Source: Alloalcanivorax marinus
GTDB taxonomy: Bacteria; Pseudomonadota; Gammaproteobacteria; Pseudomonadales; Alcanivoracaceae
Assembly: GCF_016785095.1 (NCBI RefSeq)
Contig: NZ_JAEKJB010000008.1
Span: forward strand, 930,001 to 994,000
Direction: 5' to 3'
DNA: 64,000 nucleotides
The translations under genes and the position numbers were made by a program. Under the pieces are notes generated by a model. That model searched no databases. It was not told the origin of the DNA and saw only the letters and a list, made by a program, of their open reading frames with translations. Positions 54,501 to 62,660 of this stretch are shown here, one piece after another. Position 1 is the first letter of the stretch. Every line of letters starts with the position of its first letter.

Positions 54501-55031
54501 CAGGGAGAGCTGGAACATCTGGCGTATCTTGCGCGTCAGTTGCGCGAAGCGCGGATCGGCGCGCACCGCCTCAGGCACCCGGCCCTGGCTTTCGGCCTCG
54601 CGCATGTCCGGCTTGAACAGGGCGGTCTCGGACAGCAGTGCTTCGCCGCGGGCGGCGCGCAGATCATTGAGCAGCGGCAGCAGCACCACCGGCAGGTCGC
54701 GACGATTGCTGGCCACCCGGTCCAGGTAGGGTGGCAGCTGCAGGATGGCGCGCATCAGGGTTTCCTGACCGTCGCTCACATTGCCCACGCGACGGTCCAC
54801 CAGGGCGCGGGCCAGTTTTTCCATTTCCTCGGCGAGCAGAGCGGCGCCATAAAATTCCACCATCTGCAGGGTGCCGTACACCTGGTGCAGATGGGTTTGG
54901 CAAAAGCGCATGCGCGTGGAGTCATTGGGATTCTCCACGAAGGCTTCCAGGGCCTGCTGGGCCTGGTTCAGGGTCTCCTGGATCTCCCCGCGAACCCAGT
55001 CCAGTGCCAGATAGTCGTGACGGTCGCTCAT
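48543..55031 (-). CDS. chpA: ChpA: multi-Hpt hybrid chemotaxis histidine kinase
   Basis: A 2162-residue CheA-like kinase that controls type IV pilus twitching and cAMP signalling. Five canonical Hpt domains have His657, His865, His1132, His1280 and His1440 in (F/L)HTLKG. A degenerate N-terminal Hpt has His49 with HQVYG. The dimerisation and ATPase domains follow (N-box LEHMLRNAVDHG; GRGVGMDVV), then a CheW domain and a C-terminal receiver with acceptor Asp in LLLDIEMPRMDG. P. aeruginosa ChpA is about 2470 residues, so this copy is shorter, chiefly in the N-terminal Hpt region. MSDRHDY at 55029-55031 is the start, as the upstream extension is part of pilK. Confidence 0.95.
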   Translation of the reverse strand: MSDRHDYLALDWVRGEIQETLNQAQQALEAFVENPNDSTRMRFCQTHLHQVYGTLQMVEFYGAALLAEEMEKLARALVDRRVGNVSDGQETLMRAILQLPPYLDRVASNRRDLPVVLLPLLNDLRAARGEALLSETALFKPDMREAESQGRVPEAVRADPRFAQLTRKIRQMFQLSLVGLMRNDDTARNLGYMRKVFAKLEQVTGDAARAPLWRIADALAEGLQEQVISLGSSVKQILGQVDRTLRELAADGADSLERPAPPELLKNLLYYIAKAEHDSPRIREVRAGFRLDEALPSDDLVNAERERMSGPDAVAMSSVVSALSEEITEVKDALERFVHEGDSDPTSLEPQTIRLKQVSDTVAMLGLGQPRALVEEQLKVMEKIVTGRRPPERDTLMDVAGALLYVEATLAGIGGDSRRPAPLGGDALPSHVGQAMDAVLRECRAGLEEAKDGIVEFIASQWDRTHLRPVPERLNAVRGGLEVVQLNRPADILRQCVRFVEERLMSGEATPDWRSMDTLADAITSVEYYLERLSDDPETRDDILDLARASVGDLGYPLPETARTGEPLDDTGDTLDDAADEAAGAPVPEPEPDNETPALAEPTPEPEDDDDLIDDEIIEIFVEEAGEVLEDLDQYFPRWAANTGDETALVEFRRAFHTLKGSGRMVGATTVGELAWSIENMMNRVIDRSIQPDATLIELVRTVHGLIPALVEAFAKHQPPPFDVAPLEKAAFTLAEGGKLDAVPQVDADPAAPTVEPAVNAAPAYDDGDQDAEEITLSAYEPATPEAKEHDPLSDLDGLEFELPPEPPAPASDDGAPDNSVDPVLLDIFRSEAERNLALVRQWLDSLDPHLSEHAVDDQVHRALHTLKGSARMAEINAVAELAEPAEKLVKELINGGRRADDELVTLIRETHELLQRGLANLGGGPVTLPEAAPLITRLVNAREALNEDSEGTDPHILSVFLSEGMDLIIDTDKLLEQWVLDPGHTDELARLRDELELLANSADTAGLDEIHGLARALANVYSEVNQGRLGFSDRLLELAREGHEALMNMMDCLAAGQTVRAELGLVDALRDLAETPGPGGPGDGPRADLDPELTALFLEEAEDLLLSASEHLATWEQGEAESRLALQRDLHTLKGGARMAAVTAVADLAHELENLYEVAGAPDRGTPPPSLFDVLHRAHDRLADMIEALRQGRAPAPAPDVEAALARAATAPAVETTPPEPAPAPQEPASTVTERDPELVAIFLEEANDILESAGHSLDTWIAEPDNALELQALQRDLHTLKGGARMAEIPELGDLGHELETLYEALGLERVAARAPLFDLLHRCHDRLAEMVEAVTAGRPLSPAETLIQALYDYLRDPDTFELPPAPAATTETADTSVPAEPAPTPTDMLPEEVDGEILDVFLEESEELAEIIDGCLTAWRDHPESRDFSDDLKRALHTLKGGARLAGLNDLGEESHRLESLITRLESQRRDPEENDFEAMLAHFDAITQRLAGLREALARRPAPAGPPATVESGDPADTQPRREERRPQAQPQEMVRVGADVLEALVNLAGETSINRSRVEQSISEFGFNVAEMSATVTRLYEQLRRLDVETEAQILSNYQKGVDRGEFDDKFDPLEMDQYSELHQITKQLSESASDLLDLKNTLLDRTRDTETLLLQQQRVNTDLQEKLMRTRMVPFSRLVPRLRRIVRQISGELGKRVTFDVLNPEGELDRTLMERVVAPLEHMLRNAVDHGIELPERRREAGKEEGGHISLELAREGGEVVLTLADDGRGIDTEAVRRKAIERGLMNEDAQLPDHEIQQFIFHAGFSTASQVTQVSGRGVGMDVVASEIKQLGGSVLIDSRPGKGTRFLVRLPFTLAMNRALMVRVGEDAYAIPLSQIEGIVRVSPYELSDYLEHSGDGEAPAYHYAGQAYDLNYLGRFVHDTRAPNLENQTQPLPVLLIRSADHSVALVVDTLIGSREVVVKSVGPQLASVAGISGATILGDGAVVIILDIHSLIRAAQAQQKALPERAPETADHEPVAEEAGDETRAAPLVMVVDDSVTVRKVTSRLLERSGFEVVTAKDGIDAIAALEEKTPDALLLDIEMPRMDGFEVATHMRHDDRLRTVPIIMITSRTGDKHRERAFDIGVNAYMGKPFQENELLATLRELLGETGEIDA

Positions 55032-55047
55032 GACGTCTCCCGCGTTA

Positions 55048-55923
55048 TTATTGCCGGCGCCGAAAGGCCAGGGTATCCGCGAACCGCACACGTTCCAGGC
55101 GCGGGTCCTGCCAATCGGTGATTTCGCCGGGTCCGAGCACCAGCAATCCCCCAGGTGCCAGCCGGCCGGCGAGCCGGGTCACGATCTGACGTTTCCGCCA
55201 GCGGCGAAAGTAGATCAGCATGTTCTGGCAAAAGATCAGGTCCATGTTGTCCATCGGAGCCTGATCCAGATTCAACACGTTCAGGTAGGCGAAGCAGACC
55301 CGCTCGCGCAAGGTGGTGCCGGCCTGCATGTTGTTCGCGTCCACCTCGGTGAAATAGGTCTCGCGCAGGCGCGGATCGATCTGTTCCACACGCCGCCGGC
55401 CGAACACGCCGCGCCGGGCCTTGGCCAGGGTGGGCAGGCTGATGTCGGTGCCGGTGATGCCGTAGAACAGTTCCTTATCGCTGTCGTTGAAGCGTTCCTG
55501 GATCAGCATCGCCAGGGAATAGGCCTCCTCGCCGGTGGAGCACCCCACGCTCCAGGCATTGAGGGTGGCGCCGGCTTGCCGCTCGTCGGCGAAGCGGTTG
55601 ACGAAATCCTCCACCAGAGCGAAGGAGCCCGGATGGCGGAAAAAGCTGGTTTCCTGGACCGTGAGCCGGTCCACCAGCACCGACCATTCCATGGCCCGGG
55701 CCTCGGTGGCGCCGGTCACCAACTGCTCGTAATAGGTGTCGTAACCGTCGATGCCCAGCTCGCGCATGCGAATGTTGAGGCTGGTCTCCAGGAACGGCTT
55801 GCGCTCCGGCGCCAGGGTCATGCCGGTACGCTCCTCCAGTAACGCCTGCCACAGCTGGAACTGTTCGGCGTCCATGGCGGGGGCGTTCTTGATCGACCAG
55901 CGATCTGTCACTGCGTAACCCAT
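55048..55923 (-). CDS. pilK: Chemotaxis methyltransferase PilK
   Basis: A 291-residue CheR-type SAM-dependent methyltransferase acting on glutamate residues of PilJ. The SAM-binding motif lies in AWSVGCSTGEEAYSLAML, ITGTDIS and LIFCQNMLIYF, and the N-terminal helical domain RTGMTLAPERKPFLETSLNIRM is typical. GGAGACGG precedes the ATG. The order pilI-pilJ-pilK-chpA is as in P. aeruginosa. Confidence 0.94.
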   Translation of the reverse strand: MGYAVTDRWSIKNAPAMDAEQFQLWQALLEERTGMTLAPERKPFLETSLNIRMRELGIDGYDTYYEQLVTGATEARAMEWSVLVDRLTVQETSFFRHPGSFALVEDFVNRFADERQAGATLNAWSVGCSTGEEAYSLAMLIQERFNDSDKELFYGITGTDISLPTLAKARRGVFGRRRVEQIDPRLRETYFTEVDANNMQAGTTLRERVCFAYLNVLNLDQAPMDNMDLIFCQNMLIYFRRWRKRQIVTRLAGRLAPGGLLVLGPGEITDWQDPRLERVRFADTLAFRRRQ

Positions 55924-55954
55924 GGTTCCGTCTCCGGAACCGGCTCAGGCCGGT

Positions 55955-57979
55955 TCAGGAATGTTCCGGCAGGCGGAAGCCGGCCACTGAATTGCGCATC
56001 TCCTGGGCCATTTCCGCCAGGTCGCCAATGGAGCGGGCGGTGGCGGTGGTACCGGCGGAAGTCTGCGAGGTAATTTCCTGGATCACGTTCATGGTGTTGG
56101 AGATGTGACCCGCGGAGGCGGCCTGCTGGCGCGCCGCGTTGGAAATGTTCTGGATCAGGTCAGCCAGGTTCTTGGATACGTTTTCAATTTCCTCCAGCGC
56201 CACACCGGCGTCCTGGGCCAGCCGGGCGCCTTTCACCACCTCGGCGGTGGTGGCTTCCATGGAGATAACCGCTTCGTTGGTGTCGGTCTGAATGGTTTTC
56301 ACCAGGGTTTCAATCTGCTTGGTGGCGGCGGCGGAACGTTCCGCCAGGCGCTGCACCTCATCCGCCACCACCGCGAAGCCGCGACCCGCTTCACCGGCCA
56401 TGGAGGCCTGAATCGCGGCGTTCAATGCCAGAATGTTGGTCTGGTCGGCGATGTCGTTGATCAGCGATACGATGTCACCGATCTCCTGGGAGGATTCACC
56501 CAGCCGCTTGATCCGTTTGGAGGTTTCCTGGATCTGCTCGCGGATGGTGTCCATGCCGTGGATGGTGGCCTGCACCACCTCCGCGCCCTTGTTGGCGATC
56601 GCCACCGCTTTTTCCGCCACCGCGGCGGACTCGGCGGCGTTGGCGGATACCTGGTCAATGGACACCGCCATTTCGTTCACCGCCGCCGAGGCGCCGGCGA
56701 TTTCCTGGGCCTGGTGTTCGGAGGCTTCCGCCAGATGCATGGCGGTGGACTGGGTTTCCTGGGCGGCGGAGGCCACCTGCACGGCGGAGTTGTTGATCGT
56801 CTGCACCAGGCTGCGCAGCTGGTCGATGGAGTAGTTGATGGAGTCGGCGATGGCGCCGGTGAAGTCCTCGGTCACCGTCGCTTCCACGGTCAGGTCACCG
56901 TCCGCCAGGTCGCCCAGTTCGTCCAGCAGACGCAGAATCGCCGCCTGGTTACGTTGGTTCTCGCTCTCCAGTTCGTTACGGCGGCGGGCCGCCTCGCGGT
57001 TACGCTGCAGCATGATCAGGAAGAACATCAGCACCGCGATACCGGCGCACACCGCGCCCAGCCACAGTGACGGGAACAGGCCGGCGGTGCTGCGCTCGAA
57101 CTGCTCGTTCAGGTTGGTGGATTCCTGCAGCAGATCCTGGGATGTGCGGAAGATGCTGTCCGCGGCGCTGGCCACCTGGAACAGCTCCGGCGCGGTGTAG
57201 AGGATGGCATCCACGGACTGGGTCACGAATTCGTCGAACAGCCGCGAGATGCGGCCCAGATAGTTGAGCGCCTCGGGGTTGGTGATGCGCTCGATGCCCA
57301 TGGCCGGGTCGCCTTCCAGCATGCCGTTGAGCACGCGCCCGAACTCGGTGGCGTCGCGGCCGAAGTTGTCCGCCGCGATCACCGCGTTGTCGTCGCCTTC
57401 CAGCACCCGGGAGATGGAGCGCAGAATACGCTCGGTGAGCCAGATCTGGCGCTGGGCGAAGGCCACCTGGTCGGGGGCGGCGTTGTTTTCCACCAGGATG
57501 TCGACCACCGCCTCGTACTCGGACTGCAATTGCGGAATGGCCTGGGCCAGGGTGTCGGCCACTTCGTGCAGATCAAGGACCGCGTTGCGGCCGTTGATGA
57601 TGGTGGCGGTGTTGTCGCTGGCCTGGTCCCACAGCGACTGCAGGCGCTGCTTGACCTGTTCGTCGGCCATGGGCTCCTGTTTCAGCTGGTTCCAGGCGGC
57701 CTGGAAATCACCCCGGGAATCCTGCAGCAGCGCGAAGGCGTCCGCGTTGCCCGAGGACGCCTCCAGGGCGTTCTTGGCGATCTGCTGGGACACCACGCGC
57801 AGCTCCGAGGCGGTGGAGATGTTCTCCTGTGCCTGGTTGGCCCGGGTGGCGGACAGCAGGAAGTTGGCCAGCGCGAGGGCGATGAAAATGGCAAGCCCGA
57901 CATACAGGGCGATATTCAGCGGATTACCGCCCGCGCCCCCCCGCGCCTTGCTGAACAAGTTTCCCGGTTTGAACTTCAT
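55955..57979 (-). CDS. pilJ: Methyl-accepting chemotaxis protein PilJ
   Basis: A 674-residue MCP that senses surface contact or pilus state. Two membrane segments (about residues 22-46 and 308-332) flank a periplasmic region with PilJ-type type IV pili methyl-accepting sensor sequence. A HAMP-like segment and the signalling hairpin [33 protein letters not shown] (about residues 505-545) follow. Met-x-Gly-Glu-Ala at the hairpin, in place of the usual ARAGEQGRG, is the PilJ variant. It lies between pilI and pilK. Confidence 0.95.
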   Translation of the reverse strand: MKFKPGNLFSKARGGAGGNPLNIALYVGLAIFIALALANFLLSATRANQAQENISTASELRVVSQQIAKNALEASSGNADAFALLQDSRGDFQAAWNQLKQEPMADEQVKQRLQSLWDQASDNTATIINGRNAVLDLHEVADTLAQAIPQLQSEYEAVVDILVENNAAPDQVAFAQRQIWLTERILRSISRVLEGDDNAVIAADNFGRDATEFGRVLNGMLEGDPAMGIERITNPEALNYLGRISRLFDEFVTQSVDAILYTAPELFQVASAADSIFRTSQDLLQESTNLNEQFERSTAGLFPSLWLGAVCAGIAVLMFFLIMLQRNREAARRRNELESENQRNQAAILRLLDELGDLADGDLTVEATVTEDFTGAIADSINYSIDQLRSLVQTINNSAVQVASAAQETQSTAMHLAEASEHQAQEIAGASAAVNEMAVSIDQVSANAAESAAVAEKAVAIANKGAEVVQATIHGMDTIREQIQETSKRIKRLGESSQEIGDIVSLINDIADQTNILALNAAIQASMAGEAGRGFAVVADEVQRLAERSAAATKQIETLVKTIQTDTNEAVISMEATTAEVVKGARLAQDAGVALEEIENVSKNLADLIQNISNAARQQAASAGHISNTMNVIQEITSQTSAGTTATARSIGDLAEMAQEMRNSVAGFRLPEHS

Positions 57980-58029
57980 AACTGGCTCCTGGCCTGGCTC
58001 TGTTCTTATCTCCCCAGCGCTTCATGCCG

Positions 58030-58578
58030 TCAGCCCGTGCGGGCCGCCTGCATGAAGCGCGGATCCTGTGCCAGCCGCCTGAGGCTGAACACGGACCAGA
58101 GTTCCCCGTCCCTCTGATAGCCGCCGCGCAGGTAAGGCCCCACGTGCTCTTCCCGCTCCGGTGGCACCGGCCGGTACGCGTCGAGGGGGAAGTGCTGCAT
58201 GCCAAGCACCTCATCCACGATCACGCCGGTATACAGATCATCCTGATCGAGCACCAACAGTCTGCGCCGTTTCTCCTGCAACTCCGAGGGCTGACCGAGA
58301 AAACGACTTAAATCCATGACCGTCATCAGGCGGCCACGGACATTGGCCACCCCTTTCATCCACTGCATCACCCCCGGCACCCGGGTGTAGGCGGGCACCG
58401 AGAGGATTTCCGACACCTCGTCCATGGGCGCCACGAACCGGCGCTGATCGAGGGTGAAGCCGACACCGCTCCAATAATCGACCGCGTCCTCCTGCATGGG
58501 GAGGTCGGCGGCCTGCTGGCGGCAACGGACAAAATAGTCCGCCAGCTTGATGAAGGCGGCGGAAGCGGCGGTGCTCAT
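58030..58578 (-). CDS. pilI: CheW-like adaptor PilI
   Basis: A 182-residue CheW-domain adaptor that couples PilJ to ChpA. FTLDQRRFVAPMDEVSEIL, VPGVMQWMKGVANVRGRLMTVMDLSRFLG and VIVDEVLGMQHF are classic CheW sequences. It begins 13 nt after pilH and ends 50 nt before pilJ. Confidence 0.93.
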   Translation of the reverse strand: MSTAASAAFIKLADYFVRCRQQAADLPMQEDAVDYWSGVGFTLDQRRFVAPMDEVSEILSVPAYTRVPGVMQWMKGVANVRGRLMTVMDLSRFLGQPSELQEKRRRLLVLDQDDLYTGVIVDEVLGMQHFPLDAYRPVPPEREEHVGPYLRGGYQRDGELWSVFSLRRLAQDPRFMQAARTG

Positions 58579-58591
58579 CGGGCCTCCGCCG

Positions 58592-58960
58592 TCATGCGCC
58601 GGCCAGTTGCCGATCCACGGTCTGCAACAGCACGTCCTCGTCCACCGGCTTGGTCAGGTAGTCCTTGGCGCCCTGGCGCTTGCCCCAGACGCGATCGGTT
58701 TCCTGGTCCTTGGTGGTAACGATGATGATCGGGATATGGGCGGTGTCGGCGCCCTTGGTGAGTTGGCGGGTGGCCTGGAAACCGTTCAGGCCGGGCATCA
58801 CCACGTCCATCAGCACCAGGTCGGGCAGCTCCGAGCGGGCCAGAGCCACGCCGTCGGCGCCGTTGGCGGCTTCCAGCACGTGGTGGCCGTGTTTTTCCAG
58901 AATCTCCCGCAGTTTGTAGCACTCGGTGGGAGAGTCGTCGACGATAAGAATGCGTGCCAT
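58592..58960 (-). CDS. pilH: Response regulator PilH
   Basis: A 122-residue stand-alone receiver domain. The acidic pair is in ILIVDDSPTE, the phospho-acceptor Asp in LVLMDVVMPGLNG and the Lys in YLTKPVDED, with TTK in place of the usual TS-K switch segment. In P. aeruginosa PilH antagonises PilG output, promoting pilus retraction control. It lies 34 nt after pilG. Confidence 0.94.
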   Translation of the reverse strand: MARILIVDDSPTECYKLREILEKHGHHVLEAANGADGVALARSELPDLVLMDVVMPGLNGFQATRQLTKGADTAHIPIIIVTTKDQETDRVWGKRQGAKDYLTKPVDEDVLLQTVDRQLAGA

Positions 58961-58994
58961 CTTTTCCTCTTCGGGTTGAGCACCGCGGCGGCGT

Positions 58995-59372
58995 TTAAAT
59001 GTGCTGACGAATGGCCCCCAGTAGCTCGTCCTTGGAGAACGGCTTGGTCAGGTACTCATCGGAACCGACGATCCGCCCCTTGGCCTTGTCGAACAGGCCA
59101 TCCTTGGAGGAGAGCATGATCACGGGGGTCGCCTTGAAGGCGCTGTTGTTCTTGATCAGCGCGCAGGTCTGATATCCATCCAGTCGCGGCATCATGATGT
59201 CCACGAAAATGATACTGGGTTTGCTGTCGGCGATCTTGGCCAGGGCATCGAAGCCGTCGGTGGCGGTGATCACCTCGCAACCCGCTTTCTTCAACAAGGT
59301 CTCGGCGGTACGACGGATGGTTTTGGAGTCGTCGATTACCATTACCTTGAGGTCTTGGAAATTGTCAGTCAT
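58995..59372 (-). CDS. pilG: Response regulator PilG
   Basis: A 125-residue single receiver domain, the first gene of the Pil-Chp operon. The acidic pair lies in VMVIDDSKTIRRT, the phospho-acceptor Asp in IIFVDIMMPRLDGYQ and the conserved Lys in YLTKPFSKDELLGAI. PilG drives pilus extension and adenylate cyclase activation in P. aeruginosa. It is divergent from gshB across 283 nt that hold both promoters, as in PA0407-PA0408. Confidence 0.95.
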   Translation of the reverse strand: MTDNFQDLKVMVIDDSKTIRRTAETLLKKAGCEVITATDGFDALAKIADSKPSIIFVDIMMPRLDGYQTCALIKNNSAFKATPVIMLSSKDGLFDKAKGRIVGSDEYLTKPFSKDELLGAIRQHI

Positions 59373-59529
59373 GGAGAACTGCCTTTACCGTGAACCGTTA
59401 CGGGCCGCAACGTCCTGTAATCGGAGGCCTTTTTTATATGCGTGTGCCAGGCAGCGCCCGGGAGCCCCCGCCGATCCCCTAGGGCGTTTTTCCGAGGCTC
59501 TACTGGGTGAAACAGCCCAAGCCGAGGTT

Positions 59530-59559
59530 TTAACACAGATTCTACATTCAATCTATAAG
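59530..59559 (+). promoter_or_regulatory. Putative sigma-70 promoter for gshB
   Basis: TTAACA at 59530-59535 and TATAAG at 59554-59559, spaced 18 nt, lie about 97 nt upstream of the gshB ATG in the AT-richer part of the pilG/gshB gap. Found by eye only. The remainder of the 283-nt gap shows no other clear element. Confidence 0.35.
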
Positions 59560-59655
59560 ACCCTGTGAGACCTGAGAAAAGCGTCCCGTAGCGGCCCGGC
59601 CAAGGCGCTGATACCATTGCCCGGCACCCCTGTCGCGATCCGTTCTGGAGCCCCC

Positions 59656-60606
59656 ATGAGCCTGAATATCGGCGTGGTGATGGACCCCATCGACCACATC
59701 AAACCCTGGAAAGACACCACCCTGGCCATGCTGCTGGAAGCCCAGCGCCGCGGCTGGACCCTCCATTACATGGAGCCGGCCGATCTGTACGTGCGTGACG
59801 GCGAGGTGCGGGCGCTGACCCGCGACCTGACCGTGCGCGACGATAATCAGGACTGGTTCACCCTGGGCGAGCCATCCGCCCGCGCCCTGGTGGGCATGGA
59901 TATGATCCTGATGCGCCAGGACCCGCCCTTCAACGCCGCCTACCTGTACGCCACCTACATGCTAGAGAAAGTGGAGCGGCAGGGCGTGACGGTGGTCAAC
60001 AGACCAGCCAGTGTCCGTGACAGCAATGAAAAACTGTTCGCCACCGATTTCCCGCAATGCTGCGTGCCCACCCTGGTGTCCGGCCGCGCCAACCTCCTGC
60101 GCGAGTTTGTAAAGGAGCAGGGTGACACCGTGATGAAGCCGCTGGATGCCATGGGCGGCACCAATGTGTTCCGCATCGAGCCGGGCAGCGCCAACCTGAG
60201 CGTGATCATCGATGTGCTCACCGAAAACGGCAAAACGCCGGTGATGGCTCAGCGTTTCATCCCCGAGATCACCGATGGCGACAAACGCATCCTGATGATC
60301 AACGGCGAGCCGGTGCCCTATGCCCTGGCGCGCATTCCCAAGGAAGGGGAGTTCCGGGGCAACCTGGCCGCCGGAGGAACCGGCCAGGGCCGCGAGCTCA
60401 CCGACCGCGACCGCTGGATCTGCCAGCAGGTGGGGCCGGTGCTCAAGGAGAAGGGGCTCTATTTCGTGGGCCTGGACGTGATCGGCGATTACCTCACCGA
60501 AATCAACGTGACCAGCCCCACCTGCGTGCGTGAGCTGGACCAGATCTACGGCATCAATATCGCCGGCCAGTTGTTCGACGCCCTGCTCGAACTGCGCGGC
60601 CGATAG
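59656..60606 (+). CDS. gshB: Glutathione synthetase
   Basis: A 316-residue ATP-grasp enzyme that joins glycine to gamma-glutamylcysteine to make glutathione. LNIGVVMDPIDHIKPWKDTTLAMLLEA opens the protein, and the ATP-grasp signature MKPLDAMGGTNVFRI and the C-terminal VGLDVIGDYLTEINVTSPTC are diagnostic. ATG at 59656 is the conserved start. It is divergent from pilG and followed by tonB, yqgE and ruvX on the same strand. Confidence 0.97.
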   Translation: MSLNIGVVMDPIDHIKPWKDTTLAMLLEAQRRGWTLHYMEPADLYVRDGEVRALTRDLTVRDDNQDWFTLGEPSARALVGMDMILMRQDPPFNAAYLYATYMLEKVERQGVTVVNRPASVRDSNEKLFATDFPQCCVPTLVSGRANLLREFVKEQGDTVMKPLDAMGGTNVFRIEPGSANLSVIIDVLTENGKTPVMAQRFIPEITDGDKRILMINGEPVPYALARIPKEGEFRGNLAAGGTGQGRELTDRDRWICQQVGPVLKEKGLYFVGLDVIGDYLTEINVTSPTCVRELDQIYGINIAGQLFDALLELRGR

Positions 60607-60686
60607 GACGAAATGCGCGCTACGTCCTGGGCGGCGTGGCGCTTTCGGGGGACAATCGGGCCAATAATAAAGACGCAAGATCCTTC

Positions 60687-61556
60687 ATGGCTGCTCCTCA
60701 GGTTACCGCCGCCGACCGGCTCGGCTTCACATTGTTTCTGGCACTGGCCGTGCACGGCCTGGTGTTGTTCGGCGTGAGTTTCGCGCCGGAGCAACCCCGT
60801 GCCGCGCCCAACAGCCTGGAAGTGACGCTGGCCATGCATCGCGCCGACGACGCGCCGGAGGAGGCGGACTTCATCGCCCAGGCCAACCAGGCCGGCGCCG
60901 GCACCGAGCAGGACAAGCGCGAACTGACCACCACCGAGGCGGCGCCGTTCAGTGATCCGGACACCCGTGACGTCCAGTTGCAGCCGCCCACCGCCCGGCA
61001 GCCGCGCCCGGTGACCCGCCAGAAGATCATCGTTACCCGGGCCGCCAGCGAGCGCGATACCACCAGCGAACAGCGCGACCGCCAGGAAGAGCGCCCCGAG
61101 CCGGAGGCCGAGCGTGATCAGATGGATGAGCTGAGCCGCGAGATCGCCAGCCTGCAGGCGCGCCTGGACCAGCAGAAGCAGGCCTACGCCAAGCGCCCGC
61201 GCATTCGCCGGCTCACCTCGGTGTCCACCAAGGCGCACTATGAAGCCGCCTACATTGATGCCTTCCGGCGCAAGGTGGAGGTCACCGGTACCCGCCATTT
61301 CCCGCGCCAGGCTCTTGAGAACAACACCTTCGGCGGGGTCCGGCTGATGGTGGCGTTGCGCCGGGACGGCAGCATCGAGGAGCTCAAGGTGCTGGAATCC
61401 TCCGGCCACCGCTTCCTGGATCAGGCGGCGATACAGAGCGTGCGGCTGGCGGCGCCGTTCGACCCCTTCACCACGGAAATGCGCGAGCGCATGGACGTGC
61501 TGGAAATCATCCGGACCTGGCGTTTCGACGCCGGCCGCCGGGTGTCCTCCCAATAG
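60687..61556 (+). CDS. Energy transducer TonB
   Basis: A 289-residue TonB-type protein: a single N-terminal membrane helix (about residues 12-32, LFLALAVHGLVLFGV), a charged Glu/Arg/Pro-containing periplasmic linker with a coiled-coil (QMDELSREIASLQARL) and a C-terminal TonB domain (GGVRLMVALRRDGSIEELKVLESSG). The ATG at 60687 was chosen over an upstream GTG because the preceding residues are not family-like. No ExbBD genes lie nearby. Position between gshB and yqgE matches tonB3 of P. aeruginosa, linked to twitching motility. Confidence 0.9.
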   Translation: MAAPQVTAADRLGFTLFLALAVHGLVLFGVSFAPEQPRAAPNSLEVTLAMHRADDAPEEADFIAQANQAGAGTEQDKRELTTTEAAPFSDPDTRDVQLQPPTARQPRPVTRQKIIVTRAASERDTTSEQRDRQEERPEPEAERDQMDELSREIASLQARLDQQKQAYAKRPRIRRLTSVSTKAHYEAAYIDAFRRKVEVTGTRHFPRQALENNTFGGVRLMVALRRDGSIEELKVLESSGHRFLDQAAIQSVRLAAPFDPFTTEMRERMDVLEIIRTWRFDAGRRVSSQ

Positions 61557-61615
61557 AGCCGAAAACCCTGGCCCGTCGTCTTGCCCTGGCCGGATCGGCA
61601 CCGGATACTGTGGCC

Positions 61616-62179
61616 ATGGAGAGTGCGAGTCTGAAACACCAGCTTCTGATCGCCATGCCGCAGATGGACGATCCCAACTTCGAGCATGCCGTCACCTATG
61701 TGGTGGAACACGGCACGGAAGGCGCCATGGGGTTGACGCTGAACCGCCCGGTATCGCTGAGCCTCAACGATATCCTCGCGGACATGGACATCGAAGTGGA
61801 AGTGCCGCCCTCGGATCACCACCAGGTGGTGGCCGGCGGGCCGATCCAGCAGGATTCCGGTTTCGTGCTGCATCGCAGCACCGCCCGGCTCTGGGACTCC
61901 AGCATTCAACTGGCCGATGGCCTGTGCCTGACCACCTCCCGTGACATCATGGAAGCCATCGCCCTGGGCGAAGGCCCGGAAGCCACGCTGGTGTGCCTTG
62001 GCTATGCCGGTTGGGATCAGGGCCAGTTGGAACGGGAACTGGCGGACAACGTCTGGCTGAGCGTGGCCAGCACCCCCGAACTGGTGCTCGACATTCCCTT
62101 TGATCAACGCTGGCAGGCCGCCGCCGCTCACCTGGGCGTGGACATCAGCCTGATCGCCACGCAGGTGGGACACGGTTGA
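61616..62179 (+). CDS. yqgE: YqgE/AlgH family protein
   Basis: A 187-residue DUF179 protein. [40 protein letters not shown] and [15 protein letters not shown] are characteristic, as is [21 protein letters not shown]. The biochemical function is unknown; it is often co-transcribed with ruvX. ATG at 61616 follows a GTG at 61610 in the same frame; the ATG gives the better N-terminus. Its stop overlaps the ruvX TTG start. Confidence 0.94.
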   Translation: MESASLKHQLLIAMPQMDDPNFEHAVTYVVEHGTEGAMGLTLNRPVSLSLNDILADMDIEVEVPPSDHHQVVAGGPIQQDSGFVLHRSTARLWDSSIQLADGLCLTTSRDIMEAIALGEGPEATLVCLGYAGWDQGQLERELADNVWLSVASTPELVLDIPFDQRWQAAAAHLGVDISLIATQVGHG

Positions 62180-62583
62180 TCCTGCTCGCCTTCGATCACG
62201 GTACCCGCAAGATCGGCGTCGCCAGCGGCAACGGCGTGATCGGCACCGCCTCGCCGCTGGCGCCGTTGCCCTGCCGGGACGGCCAGCCGGATTGGCAGCG
62301 GATCGCCGCCCTGCTCGACGAATGGCGACCGGATGCCCTGGTGGTGGGGTTGCCCCTCAACATGGACGGCAGTGAAAGCCCATCCAGTGCCCGCGCCCGC
62401 AAATTCGCCCGCCGCCTGCACGGCCGCTTCGGCCTGCCGGTGGCGATGGTCGATGAGCGGCTTTCCACCCGCGAGGCCCGCGAGCGCACCGGCCAGCGCG
62501 GCCCGGACCCGAAAGTGGATTCCATGGCCGCGGTGGTCATCGCCGAGGGCTACCTCAACGGCGCCGAGCCGATCGCCCCCTGA
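62176..62583 (+). CDS. ruvX: Holliday junction resolvase-like protein RuvX/YqgF
   Basis: A 135-residue RNase H-fold nuclease family protein implicated in pre-16S rRNA 5' processing and in resolving junctions. [17 protein letters not shown] (catalytic Asp in FDHG), [25 protein letters not shown] and [11 protein letters not shown] are diagnostic. It starts with TTG, overlapping the yqgE stop (TTGA). A short GC hairpin follows the stop. Confidence 0.95.
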   Translation: MILLAFDHGTRKIGVASGNGVIGTASPLAPLPCRDGQPDWQRIAALLDEWRPDALVVGLPLNMDGSESPSSARARKFARRLHGRFGLPVAMVDERLSTREARERTGQRGPDPKVDSMAAVVIAEGYLNGAEPIAP

Positions 62584-62601
62584 GCCGGCGCCTTCGCCGG
62601 C
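62584..62601 (+). terminator. GC-rich hairpin after ruvX
   Basis: A 7-bp stem gccggcg/cgccggc with the tetraloop cctt begins at the base after the ruvX stop. There is no T-run, so it is a weak terminator or RNA-stabilising hairpin. Confidence 0.35.
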
Positions 62602-62630
62602 TTGACCGCCGGGGCCTGGCGAGCGATATT

Positions 62631-62657
62631 CAACTCAATTTTCAAATAATTGAGCTG
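62631..62657. promoter_or_regulatory. AT-rich inverted repeat directly upstream of the Fic gene
   Basis: Ten-base arms (62631-62640 and 62648-62657, one mismatch) enclose a 7-nt spacer in an AT-rich island, ending three bases before the ATG at 62661. It could be an operator or an RNA stem that hides the weak ribosome site. Confidence 0.45.
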
Positions 62658-62660
62658 AAA

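Noticed and set aside
49035..55121. A 2028-residue open frame antisense to chpA
   Set aside because: It is a by-product of the GC-rich codon pattern of chpA on the other strand: Gln/His/Val-rich with no domain and no ribosome site, whereas the minus strand encodes clear ChpA domains.
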